NCBI GenBank assembly: GCA_031275595.1 | Contig: JAISOO010000138.1 | Span: forward strand, 1-6,880 | DNA: 6,880 nt | From: Spirochaetaceae bacterium | GTDB taxonomy: Bacteria > Spirochaetota > Spirochaetia > Treponematales > Breznakiellaceae | Direction of reading: 5' to 3' | In this document: positions 1-4,995 of the stretch, piece by piece | Layout: the number at the start of each line of letters is the position of its first letter | How positions within the stretch are numbered: position 1 is the first letter of the stretch | Notes under the pieces: model-generated | Told to the model about the DNA's origin: nothing | Databases searched by the model: none | What the model saw: the letters and a program-made list of their open reading frames with translations, nothing else | Position numbers and translations under genes: made by a program

Positions 1-3
1 GAG

Positions 4-34
4 GCTTTCCCAAAACTTCAGTTTTTGGGAAAGC
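4..34. repeat. Palindrome A
   Basis: Arms 4-15 (GCTTTCCCAAAA) and 23-34 (TTTTGGGAAAGC) are perfectly complementary over 12 bp, with a 7-base centre. In another register the pairing runs to AAAACT/AGTTTT with one bulged T. The same core recurs in palindrome B at 82-118. Confidence 0.85.
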
Positions 35-50
35 AACCTTAGCGTTATGG

Positions 51-78
51 GAAAAAGCGGGCTTTAGACCGCTTTTTC
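51..78. terminator. Bidirectional terminator-like hairpin inside the palindromic element
   Basis: Arms 51-60 (GAAAAAGCGG) and 69-78 (CCGCTTTTTC) pair perfectly over 10 bp around the 8-base loop 61-68. GC pairs sit inside an A5/T5 stretch, so a G+C stem followed by a T run is presented on both strands. On the minus strand it would stop transcription leaving the truncated transposase ORF. It could instead be only the centre of the repeat element. Confidence 0.5.
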
Positions 79-81
79 GGA

Positions 82-118
82 AGCCTTTCCCAAAACTAAC
101 CGAGTTTTGGGAAAGGCT
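82..118. repeat. Palindrome B
   Basis: Arms 82-97 (AGCCTTTCCCAAAACT) and 103-118 pair perfectly over 16 bp around a 5-base loop (98-102). It is a near copy of palindrome A with the extra outer C/G pair. As RNA it would form a very stable hairpin directly after the stop codon of the neighbouring minus-strand ORF. Confidence 0.9.
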
Positions 119-264
119 CACCTGAGAACGGCATTCAGGAAGCCTAAAAGCTGTTCCTCGTCCCCCTTTTTACCCATGACCTTCACAAAGAGGTAATCGT
201 TCAAGAGGTTGAGCCGTTCAGGAAGCTTTTCTGAATTCTGGAGAATGTCCCGCTCTGCCACCAT
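118..264 (-). pseudogene. Rpn-type (PD-(D/E)XK) transposase, N-terminal remnant of 48 codons
   Basis: The ORF from ATG 264-262 encodes 48 residues and stops at TGA 120-118. Residues 17-47 (LNLLNDYLFVKVMG, then EEQLLGFLNAVL) match the conserved N-terminal signature of the Rpn/PDDEXK_2 putative transposase family (TIGR01784 type): a 'DYLFKKVFG' block followed by 'LLxFLNAVL'. Family members are usually near 300 residues and place their nuclease residues after this point, so the nuclease core is missing. The break falls exactly at the boundary of the palindromic element at 1-119, and the stop codon is formed by that junction. Translation signals look intact: AGGAGG at 268-273 on the minus strand lies 3 bases before ATG, and a TATACT box lies upstream. 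An ATG at 366 in the same frame gives a longer ORF, but the added residues do not look like the family and that start has no comparable ribosome site. Function is presumably lost. Confidence 0.7.
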
Positions 265-437
265 TAACCTCCTGGTTCCAGTATACACAACATAGGGGGA
301 AAAGAAAAGTTGAAAAATAATGATTGATTGAGTCCGAGTCGGCCTTTGCGGGCCTTTTCTATTCATTTTTCATTGCGTTAGCCACGCAAGGGACAGGCGG
401 AAATCCCGCAGTGCCGCCGGTTTATTCACGTCCGGGA
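265..437. other. Intergenic region downstream of accA with two small hairpins
   Basis: No gene is seen here. GGCC 341-344 and GGCC 351-354 can form a short stem, followed on the plus strand by TTTTCT. TTGCGT 373-378 and ACGCAA 384-389 form a 6-bp stem with a 5-base loop, about 50 bases past the accA stop. Neither has a convincing T tract on the minus strand, so a factor-independent terminator for accA is not established. Confidence 0.4.
280..285 (-). promoter_or_regulatory. -10 box (TATACT) of the transposase remnant
   Basis: On the minus strand TATACT lies 15 bases before ATG 264. Transcription would start near 272, giving a leader of roughly 8 bases that overlaps the AGGAGG ribosome site. 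No good -35 hexamer is found at 16-18 bp (only a T-rich stretch), so the call rests on the -10 box alone. Confidence 0.35.
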
Positions 438-1244
438 CTATTCCGTAAAGCTCCCTATTTTGCGGAACTTGGCGTAACGCCGGTCCGGCAGGGTGCGGGG
501 ATCCGCCGCGGAAAGCCGCTCCACCGCCTCGTCGATATAGGCGGCAATATTGGCCGCGGTCCGGGGTATGTCGTTGTGGGCGCCCCCTTCGGGTTCGGCG
601 ATGATCCTGTCGCAGATGCCAAACCTCAGGAGGTCCTCGGCGCTTATTTTCAAGAGGACCGCGGCTTCCTTTTCCCGGGTCCCGTCTTTCCAGAGGATCG
701 ACGCAAAGCCCCGGGGGGATATGACCGAATAGAGGGCATTTTCCAGCATGGCAAGCTCGTCGCATACCCCCAGGGCCAGGGCGCCGCCGCTTCCCCCTTC
801 CCCCAGGACCACGGTAACCACCGGTGTTTTGAGGGTCATAAATTCCATAAGATTCCGGGCAATGGCTTCCCCCTGGCCCCGTTCCTCGGCGCCGACCCCG
901 CAAAAAGCTCCGGGGGTATCCACGAAACAGATCACCGGCCGCCGGAATTTTTCCGCCTGCCGGGCCAGCCGCAGGGCCTTGCGGTACCCTTCGGGATGGG
1001 GCATGGAAAAATTGGTTTTTTTGAGTTCCTCAATGTCCCGGCCCTTATCCTGGGCGATGATCGTTACCGGGGTATCCCCCAGCAGGGCGATTCCCCCCAG
1101 AATAGCGGGATCGTCCCCAAAGTACCGGTCCCCATGGAGCTCGATAAAATCCTTAAATATAAGGGGAATATAATTGTTAATTGAAGGGCGGCGGACAATA
1201 TTCCGGAGTAATTCAAGCCGCTCTGTAACGGTTAACGCCGGCAT
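438..1244 (-). CDS. accA: Acetyl-CoA carboxylase carboxyltransferase, alpha subunit (short form)
   Basis: With AccD this subunit transfers the carboxyl group from carboxybiotin (on AccB) to acetyl-CoA, giving malonyl-CoA for fatty-acid synthesis in the cytoplasm. The 268-residue product carries the family blocks in order: DFIELHGDR at 32-40, MPHPEGYRKALRL at 81-93, FVDTPGAFCGVGAEERGQ at 107-124, the oxyanion-hole block GEGGSGGALALG at 148-159, and SVISPRGFASILWKDGT at 173-189. E. coli AccA is 319 residues; here the long N-terminal helical extension is absent, as in the short Streptococcus-type forms, which this protein resembles closely. Start ATG 1244-1242 has GGGAGG (1252-1257) 7 bases upstream and overlaps the accD stop as TGATG, implying translational coupling. 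Oddity: the usual SPEG motif reads SPRG (R178). The biotin carboxylase and biotin carrier genes are not in the window. Confidence 0.97.
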   Translation of the reverse strand: MPALTVTERLELLRNIVRRPSINNYIPLIFKDFIELHGDRYFGDDPAILGGIALLGDTPVTIIAQDKGRDIEELKKTNFSMPHPEGYRKALRLARQAEKFRRPVICFVDTPGAFCGVGAEERGQGEAIARNLMEFMTLKTPVVTVVLGEGGSGGALALGVCDELAMLENALYSVISPRGFASILWKDGTREKEAAVLLKISAEDLLRFGICDRIIAEPEGGAHNDIPRTAANIAAYIDEAVERLSAADPRTLPDRRYAKFRKIGSFTE

Positions 1245-2056
1245 CAGGAGGCCTCCCGGGGATAGCGGTGCAGCCGGATCAGCCGGGACAAAACATCCCG
1301 CAGATCGGATCGGCTTACTATCATATCCGCAAAGCCGTGTTCATGGATGAATTCGGCGGACTGAAAATCTTCGGGCAAAACCTGGCCGATGGTATCCTGG
1401 ATGACCCGTTTCCCCGCGAAGCCCACCAGCACCCCCGGTTCGGCGATGATGATGTCCCCCAGGGAGGCAAAGGAAGCGGTAACCCCCCCGGTGGTGGGAT
1501 CGGTCAATACGGTGATATAGAGGCCCCCCGCCTGGTTGTGCCGGGCCACGGCCCCGCTGGTCTTGGCCATCTGCATCAGGGAGAAGATCCCCTCCTGCAT
1601 CCGGGCGCCGCCGGAGGCGGTAAATAAAACCACCGGGAGCCGGTTTCCGGCGGCGTACTCAAAGAGACGGGTTATTTTTTCCCCCACCACGCTGCCCATG
1701 CTTGCCATCATAAAATGGCTGTCCATGATGCCGATCAGCGCCGGCCGGCCCTGTATGGCGGCTTTCCCGGTTACCACCGCCTCCCGGGTTCCGCATTCTT
1801 TTTGTAACCGGGCGATCTTCTCCTCGTAACCGGGAAAATCTATGGGGTTTTTTGAGTCCATGTTTCGGTCAAATTCAATAAAACTGCCCTCGTCCACGGT
1901 CAGGTTAAGCCGTTCCTGCCAGGTAAGCCGGGCATGGTAGTTACAGACCCCGCACACCTTATGCCGCCCCTCAAAATCTTCCCGGCTGATATGCGACTGA
2001 CAATGGGGACAGGTAAAAGTAAGATCCTTTGAAGCTTCAGTTTGTTTGTCTTCCAT
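1244..2056 (-). CDS. accD: Acetyl-CoA carboxylase carboxyltransferase, beta subunit
   Basis: The beta subunit of the carboxyltransferase forms the alpha2beta2 enzyme with AccA and makes malonyl-CoA. At 270 residues it is slightly shorter than the usual 285-305. The N-terminal zinc ribbon is complete: CPHC at 16-19 and CGVC at 35-38. The crotonase-fold domain follows, with [11 protein letters not shown] at 120-130, [12 protein letters not shown] at 145-156, [14 protein letters not shown] at 184-197 (oxyanion-hole glycines), and [14 protein letters not shown] at 212-225. ATG 2056-2054 is chosen because it precedes the zinc ribbon by a normal distance and no other Met is suitable. It has no Shine-Dalgarno sequence, and a good -10 box ends only 8 bases upstream, so the mRNA is probably leaderless. 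It is the first gene of the accD-accA operon and is divergent from an aminotransferase. Confidence 0.97.
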   Translation of the reverse strand: MEDKQTEASKDLTFTCPHCQSHISREDFEGRHKVCGVCNYHARLTWQERLNLTVDEGSFIEFDRNMDSKNPIDFPGYEEKIARLQKECGTREAVVTGKAAIQGRPALIGIMDSHFMMASMGSVVGEKITRLFEYAAGNRLPVVLFTASGGARMQEGIFSLMQMAKTSGAVARHNQAGGLYITVLTDPTTGGVTASFASLGDIIIAEPGVLVGFAGKRVIQDTIGQVLPEDFQSAEFIHEHGFADMIVSRSDLRDVLSRLIRLHRYPREAS

Positions 2057-2064
2057 GAGTCCAG

Positions 2065-2093
2065 AATATACTTGATATGCCCGCCGCCGTCAA
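2065..2093 (-). promoter_or_regulatory. accD promoter, sigma70 type
   Basis: On the minus strand the -35 box TTGACG (2093-2088) and the -10 box TATATT (2070-2065) are separated by exactly 17 bp. Each differs from consensus at one position. Transcription is expected to begin about 7 bases beyond the -10 box, near 2058, just before the ATG at 2056. This predicts a leader of 0-3 bases. Confidence 0.65.
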
Positions 2094-2101
2094 TCGGCGG
2101 G
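2080..2101. promoter_or_regulatory. Inverted repeat between divergent promoters, possible operator
   Basis: CCCGCCG (2080-2086) and CGGCGGG (2095-2101) are perfect complements around an 8-bp spacer. The repeat covers the accD -35 box and directly abuts the aminotransferase -35 box (2102-2107), so a dimeric repressor bound here could control both genes. It does not resemble the AT-rich FapR operator of fatty-acid genes. No regulator gene is in the window, so the ligand and protein are unknown. Confidence 0.45.
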
Positions 2102-2130
2102 TTGACATTAACGTCCCTTTCCAGCATAAA
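2102..2130 (+). promoter_or_regulatory. Aminotransferase promoter, sigma70 type
   Basis: The consensus -35 box TTGACA (2102-2107) is followed, after a 17-bp spacer, by CATAAA (2125-2130), a 4-of-6 match to the -10 consensus. Transcription would begin near 2137, leaving about 4 bases before ATG 2141. Confidence 0.55.
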
Positions 2131-2140
2131 GAAAACCATT

Positions 2141-3520
2141 ATGAGAAGAAATATCGTACACCCCGGGGCAGGAAAACTCAAATACGAAATACGGGAAATT
2201 GTGGCCTTTGCCCGGGAGCTGGACCGATGGAATATACCCATAACCTGGGAAAACATCGGGGATCCGGTAAAAAAGGGGGAGCCCGTCGCCGGGTGGATCA
2301 AGGATATCGTCCGGGGAAAGGCAGGGGAAGACAACTCCTACGCCTATTCGGAAACCGAGGGCGCCCGGGAAGCCCGGGAATTCCTCGCGGACCGGGTTAA
2401 CCGGCGGGAAAAAATTTCCCTCCCCGGAACGGACCCGGGGAAATATCCCCCTCCGGTGGCCATAAGTCCCGAGGACGTGCTTTTTTTTAACGGCCTGGGG
2501 GACGCGGTGGCCAAGGTTTTCGGGTTCCTCCGCCGGGAAGCCCGGGTTTTGGGGCCCTCCCCCGCCTACTCCACCCTCTCCTCGGCGGAAGCCGCCCATT
2601 CGGGGTATGAACACCTCACCTACCGGCTGGACCCCCAAAAAAATTGGATGCCCGACCTGGAGGATGTGGAACTCAAGGTGAAATATAACGATTCCGTCGC
2701 GGGGATCCTCCTCATCAACCCGGATAATCCCACCGGCGCGGTGTACCCCGTGGAGGTCCTGGGGGAATTTGTCCGGATCGCCCGGACCTACGGCCTCTTT
2801 ATTATCTGTGACGAAACCTACGCCAACATCATATTCGGGGGGGCCAAAACCGCGGCCCTTTCCCAAATCATCGGGGACGTACCCGGCATTGCCCTGCGCT
2901 CCCTCTCCAAGGAGGTCCCCTGGCCGGGGGCCCGTTGCGGCTGGGCGGAGGTGTATAACCGCAAGGTGGATCACCGCTTCGATCTCTACATCCGGAGCCT
3001 TTTAGATGCCAAGCGTCTTGAGGTCTGTTCCACCAGCCTGCCCCAGCTCTGCATCCCCGCCGTCATGGGGGACCCCCGCTATGGAGACCACCTGGCCCGG
3101 CGGGCCGCCATGTTTGAAAACCGGGCGGAAGAAGCCGCCGCCGCCTTTACCGGCATACCGGGCCTCAGCCTGGTGAAACCCCGGGGCGCCCTTTACGCCA
3201 CCGCGGTATTTGATCCCCTTACCATGCAGGACGAAAAACAAGCCCAGGCCCGTTGTCTTCCGGTTTCAGATGCCTCCCTGCGGGAATTTATCAAAGAAAA
3301 AACCGCCGGGGTGGCCCCGGACAAGGGGTTTGTGTATTGGCTTCTGGCCTCCACCGGGATCTGCGTGGTCCCCCTTTCCGGTTTTGCCAGCGATCTACCC
3401 GGCTTCCGTTTTACCCTTCTGGAATATGACGATGTAAAACGGAGGCGGATATATAAAACCATGGCGGAATCGGCGCACGAATACCTCCGGTCCGGGCCAA
3501 TCCCAAAACATAGCCCCTGA
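2141..3520 (+). CDS. PLP-dependent aminotransferase, class I/II (fold type I)
   Basis: This is a cytosolic aminotransferase of the aspartate-aminotransferase superfamily; the substrate cannot be read from the sequence. The 459-residue product has the standard landmarks: NPDNPTG at 193-199, DETY at 224-227 (Asp that holds the pyridine nitrogen, plus Tyr), and SLSKEVPWPGARCGW at 254-268, with the Schiff-base lysine K257 and the phosphate-binding R265. GFRFTLLE at 421-428 carries R423, the expected carboxylate-binding arginine. It is longer than the usual ~400 residues. Part of the excess is a stretch at about 360-400 before the 'CVVPLSGF' strand. ATG 2141 is preferred over the in-frame ATG at 2042, because the upstream residues look non-coding and lie across the promoters and the accD start. 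There is no Shine-Dalgarno sequence. A metabolic link to the divergent acc operon is not evident. Confidence 0.9.
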   Translation: MRRNIVHPGAGKLKYEIREIVAFARELDRWNIPITWENIGDPVKKGEPVAGWIKDIVRGKAGEDNSYAYSETEGAREAREFLADRVNRREKISLPGTDPGKYPPPVAISPEDVLFFNGLGDAVAKVFGFLRREARVLGPSPAYSTLSSAEAAHSGYEHLTYRLDPQKNWMPDLEDVELKVKYNDSVAGILLINPDNPTGAVYPVEVLGEFVRIARTYGLFIICDETYANIIFGGAKTAALSQIIGDVPGIALRSLSKEVPWPGARCGWAEVYNRKVDHRFDLYIRSLLDAKRLEVCSTSLPQLCIPAVMGDPRYGDHLARRAAMFENRAEEAAAAFTGIPGLSLVKPRGALYATAVFDPLTMQDEKQAQARCLPVSDASLREFIKEKTAGVAPDKGFVYWLLASTGICVVPLSGFASDLPGFRFTLLEYDDVKRRRIYKTMAESAHEYLRSGPIPKHSP

Positions 3521-3523
3521 TCC

Positions 3524-3577
3524 GTCCTTTGCGGGATCAAAAAAAGCGGGTTTATCTTTTAGAAAGGACTTTGTCTT
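3524..3577 (+). terminator. Possible terminator of the aminotransferase gene
   Basis: GTCCTTT (3524-3530) pairs with AAAGGAC (3563-3569), followed by the T-rich TTTGTCTT (3570-3577). The stem is only 7 bp and the loop 32 bases, so this is weak. It begins 3 bases past the stop codon. Confidence 0.25.
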
Positions 3578-3676
3578 AACCGGGTAGTCAACGGGCGGGT
3601 TTAATACGCCAAACCCGTACCGGGGGCGGCCCGGAAAGTCGGCTGCTTCCCCCTATCCGCGGGCCGTGCGCGTTAA
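3578..3676. other. Non-coding region with inverted and direct repeats
   Basis: No gene is supported in the gap between the convergent aminotransferase and rpsU. CGGGTTT 3596-3602 pairs with AAACCCG 3611-3617 (8-base loop), and CGGCCCG 3627-3633 pairs with CGGGCCG 3660-3666 (26-base loop). A 16-base word at 3644-3659 (TGCTTCCCCCTATCCG) recurs with one change at 3695-3710, inside the loop and arm of the rpsU terminator. It could be the worn remains of a duplicated terminator or a structured RNA; nothing decides between them. Confidence 0.35.
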
Positions 3677-3720
3677 AGAAGCTGTCCGAACAAATGCTTC
3701 CCCCTTTCCGGACAGCTTCT
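3677..3720 (-). terminator. rpsU terminator hairpin
   Basis: Arms 3677-3688 (AGAAGCTGTCCG) and 3709-3720 (CGGACAGCTTCT) are perfectly complementary over 12 bp around a 20-base loop. On the minus strand the stem starts 5 bases after the rpsU stop codon and its far end runs into TTCTTTAA, a short T tract. It probably ends the recJ-M23-rpsU transcript. On the plus strand only a broken T-rich sequence follows. Confidence 0.65.
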
Positions 3721-3725
3721 CTTCA

Positions 3726-3929
3726 TTAATAATCGGCTCTGCCTTTTCTGGATTTTTTGAGCAGTTTCCGTTGGATAGCCTTCTTTTTCCGGTTGAGGAT
3801 GGTAGAAGGTTTTTCATAATATTCCCGTTTTTTAAATTCCCGAATGATACCTTCCTTTTCTACCATACGTTTAAAGCGTTTGATAGCCTTTTCCAGCATC
3901 TCATTATCATCGACGATGATATGCGCCAA
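3726..3929 (-). CDS. rpsU: Small ribosomal subunit protein bS21
   Basis: bS21 is a small, very basic 30S protein near the 3' end of 16S rRNA and the anti-Shine-Dalgarno region, with a role in translation initiation. The 67-residue product has the family pattern: [21 protein letters not shown] at the N-terminus (family: short beta strand, then ExxExALRRFKR), [18 protein letters not shown] at 25-42, and a lysine/arginine-rich tail. The start is TTG 3929-3927. The codon just upstream is an in-frame stop (TAA), the next internal Met (residue 11) would remove conserved sequence, and a strong ribosome site is correctly placed for TTG. It lies 52 bp after the M23 peptidase stop and probably shares its transcript. 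The TTG start behind a near-maximal Shine-Dalgarno sequence is unusual for such a highly expressed gene. Confidence 0.96.
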   Translation of the reverse strand: MAHIIVDDNEMLEKAIKRFKRMVEKEGIIREFKKREYYEKPSTILNRKKKAIQRKLLKKSRKGRADY

Positions 3930-3946
3930 TTACATCACCTCCTTTC
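3930..3946 (-). promoter_or_regulatory. Extended Shine-Dalgarno and ATG-TAA start-stop before rpsU
   Basis: On the minus strand GAAAGGAGGTGAT (3946-3934) is complementary over 13 bases to a typical bacterial 16S 3' end (ATCACCTCCTTTC). GGAGG is 8 bases from TTG. ATG (3935-3933) followed by TAA (3932-3930) lies in the rpsU frame directly before TTG. The ATG is only 2 bases from GGAGG, probably too close to be used well. The site fixes TTG as the start codon. Confidence 0.85.
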
Positions 3947-3981
3947 CCGCGACGGTCAAGATAAAAATTCCCGCGCCCGCT

Positions 3982-4968
3982 TCAAAATCCACCGGGGTTC
4001 TGAAACCGGCCCTCTTGATTGAGTTTACCTAAAATAAGCGCTTTGTCAAGGACGGATCGGACTACCAGGGCATCGGGATCGGCGTTTTCCCCGGCGATCC
4101 GGATCTCCCAATGCAGGTGGGGCCCGGTGGAAACGCCGGTAGACCCCGATTCACCCAGAAGCGTCCGGGCATCTACCATGGCCCCTTCGTCCACACTGAT
4201 CTTATCCAGGTGATAGTATAGGGAATAAACCCCGGGGAGATGTTCAACAACCACCGAATTACCCGTAACTATCCGGGGACGGGCCAACACAACCCGGCCC
4301 GGGGCGCAGGCGGTAACCGGAGTGCCCCGGGGAACCCCGTAATCGACCCCGGCATGGATCGACGTGCCGCTGGATCCGTCAACATAGCGGAAAACCCGGC
4401 GATCCCCAAAAAAACTGGTCCGCCGCATGGAAACCACCGGAGGCACAAAGGGCCCCGGGGCGAATATATCGGTCCCGGTTCGGGAGATGATCCTCCATAG
4501 GGCTTCGGATTCCGCGGTTTTTTGGGGATCCAGCCGGATCCGTAAATCGGTGTTGTCCTGGTTCAGGACAATTTCTTCAAACACAAATTCCCGGCTGCCT
4601 ATGGTGACGGGAATTTCGGCGATCCTTTCCCCTCCCCCTTCGACCCGGACCAGGGCGGAACCGGGGGCGGCGGTGGAAGGAACCGCGAGGAGCGCCGCCT
4701 TGACCGTTTGCCCGTTTTTATCGTGCATCCCCAGGTCAAAGAAAACCGCTCCGGTCAGGCGCTGACCCCGGGAGTTCAGCAATACCGCCCGGAAGCTCCC
4801 CGACCGGGGGGTGGCCAGTCCCAGGGTAAGCGGCTCCCCCGGCAGGGGATTTTCCGGCAAGGCGATAAGCCGGGTCTGGGCATGGAGGAGTATTCCGGCG
4901 TTTAGATACAAAACCAGGGTAAAACCCATGGGGGATATCCGCCCGCCGAACTGTTTCTGGTGATACAC
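3982..4968 (-). CDS. Secreted M23 family (LytM-type) zinc metallopeptidase
   Basis: This is a probable peptidoglycan endopeptidase or cell-division LytM factor acting in the periplasm. The 328-residue product begins with a signal peptide: basic residues K5 and R10, a hydrophobic core at about 14-28, and likely cleavage after the HAQ at 29-31; there is no lipobox cysteine. A beta-rich region (about 33-190) of unrecognised type precedes the C-terminal M23 domain (about 195-300). The active site looks complete: HAGVD (H205, D209), YYHL (H253) and GPHLHWEIR (H284, H286), where H205, D209 and H286 are the expected zinc ligands. The start is GTG 4968-4966, supported by AAGGAG at 4975-4980 six bases upstream; an internal ATG (residue 14) lacks a ribosome site and would lose the signal's basic end. 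It lies 27 bp after recJ and 52 bp before rpsU, probably in one operon. Confidence 0.92.
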   Translation of the reverse strand: MYHQKQFGGRISPMGFTLVLYLNAGILLHAQTRLIALPENPLPGEPLTLGLATPRSGSFRAVLLNSRGQRLTGAVFFDLGMHDKNGQTVKAALLAVPSTAAPGSALVRVEGGGERIAEIPVTIGSREFVFEEIVLNQDNTDLRIRLDPQKTAESEALWRIISRTGTDIFAPGPFVPPVVSMRRTSFFGDRRVFRYVDGSSGTSIHAGVDYGVPRGTPVTACAPGRVVLARPRIVTGNSVVVEHLPGVYSLYYHLDKISVDEGAMVDARTLLGESGSTGVSTGPHLHWEIRIAGENADPDALVVRSVLDKALILGKLNQEGRFQNPGGF

Positions 4969-4995
4969 CGCCTGCTCCTTTAAAAGGACAAACCC

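Larger units (their letters stand above)
1..119. mobile_element. Palindrome-rich, MITE-like element (left end at or beyond the window edge)
   Basis: The first 119 bases are non-coding and highly structured. The outer ends, 1-17 (GAGGCTTTCCCAAAACT) and 103-119 read on the minus strand (GAGCCTTTCCCAAAACT), match at 16 of 17 positions and form terminal inverted repeats. Each end is itself half of a smaller palindrome (4-34 and 82-118), and a terminator-like hairpin (51-78) sits between them. The right end coincides with the stop codon of a truncated transposase ORF: the T at 120 plus the first two bases of the repeat make TGA. Size, nested symmetry and position suggest a miniature non-autonomous element or a dispersed intergenic repeat. 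This is inference: no target duplication can be seen because the left flank is outside the window. Confidence 0.5.

Noticed and set aside
1..119. CRISPR array
   Set aside because: Only two palindromic units are present, in near-inverted arrangement and with a hairpin rather than regular unique spacers between them; there are no cas genes.
341..360. GGCC-tttgcg-GGCC-TTTTCT as a plus-strand terminator
   Set aside because: The stem is only four pairs and no plus-strand gene lies upstream within the window. The shared word CCTTTGCGGG at 3526-3535 is too short to argue for a repeat family.
324..1184. Long plus-strand open frame opposite accA (286 codons)
   Set aside because: It lies antisense to a clearly recognised accA. 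Its translation is Gly/Pro/Arg-rich with no family pattern, as expected from GC-biased third positions on the other strand.
2042..2140. Upstream ATG at 2042 as the start of the aminotransferase
   Set aside because: The added 33 residues would cover the accD start and both promoters and do not look like the family N-terminus, and the -35/-10 pair lies downstream of that ATG.
2108..2974. Long minus-strand open frame opposite the aminotransferase (288 codons)
   Set aside because: It is a shadow of the real gene, with low-complexity Gly/Pro-rich translation and no recognisable domain.
3666..4022. Plus-strand open frame across rpsU and its terminator
   Set aside because: It runs through the terminator hairpin and antisense to a confidently identified ribosomal protein gene; its product has no recognisable features.
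4975..4990. Palindrome TCCTTTTAAAGGA covering the M23 ribosome site as an RNA switch
   Set aside because: The centre leaves only a one-base loop, so an RNA hairpin could use just a few pairs. It is more likely a chance A/T-rich palindrome.
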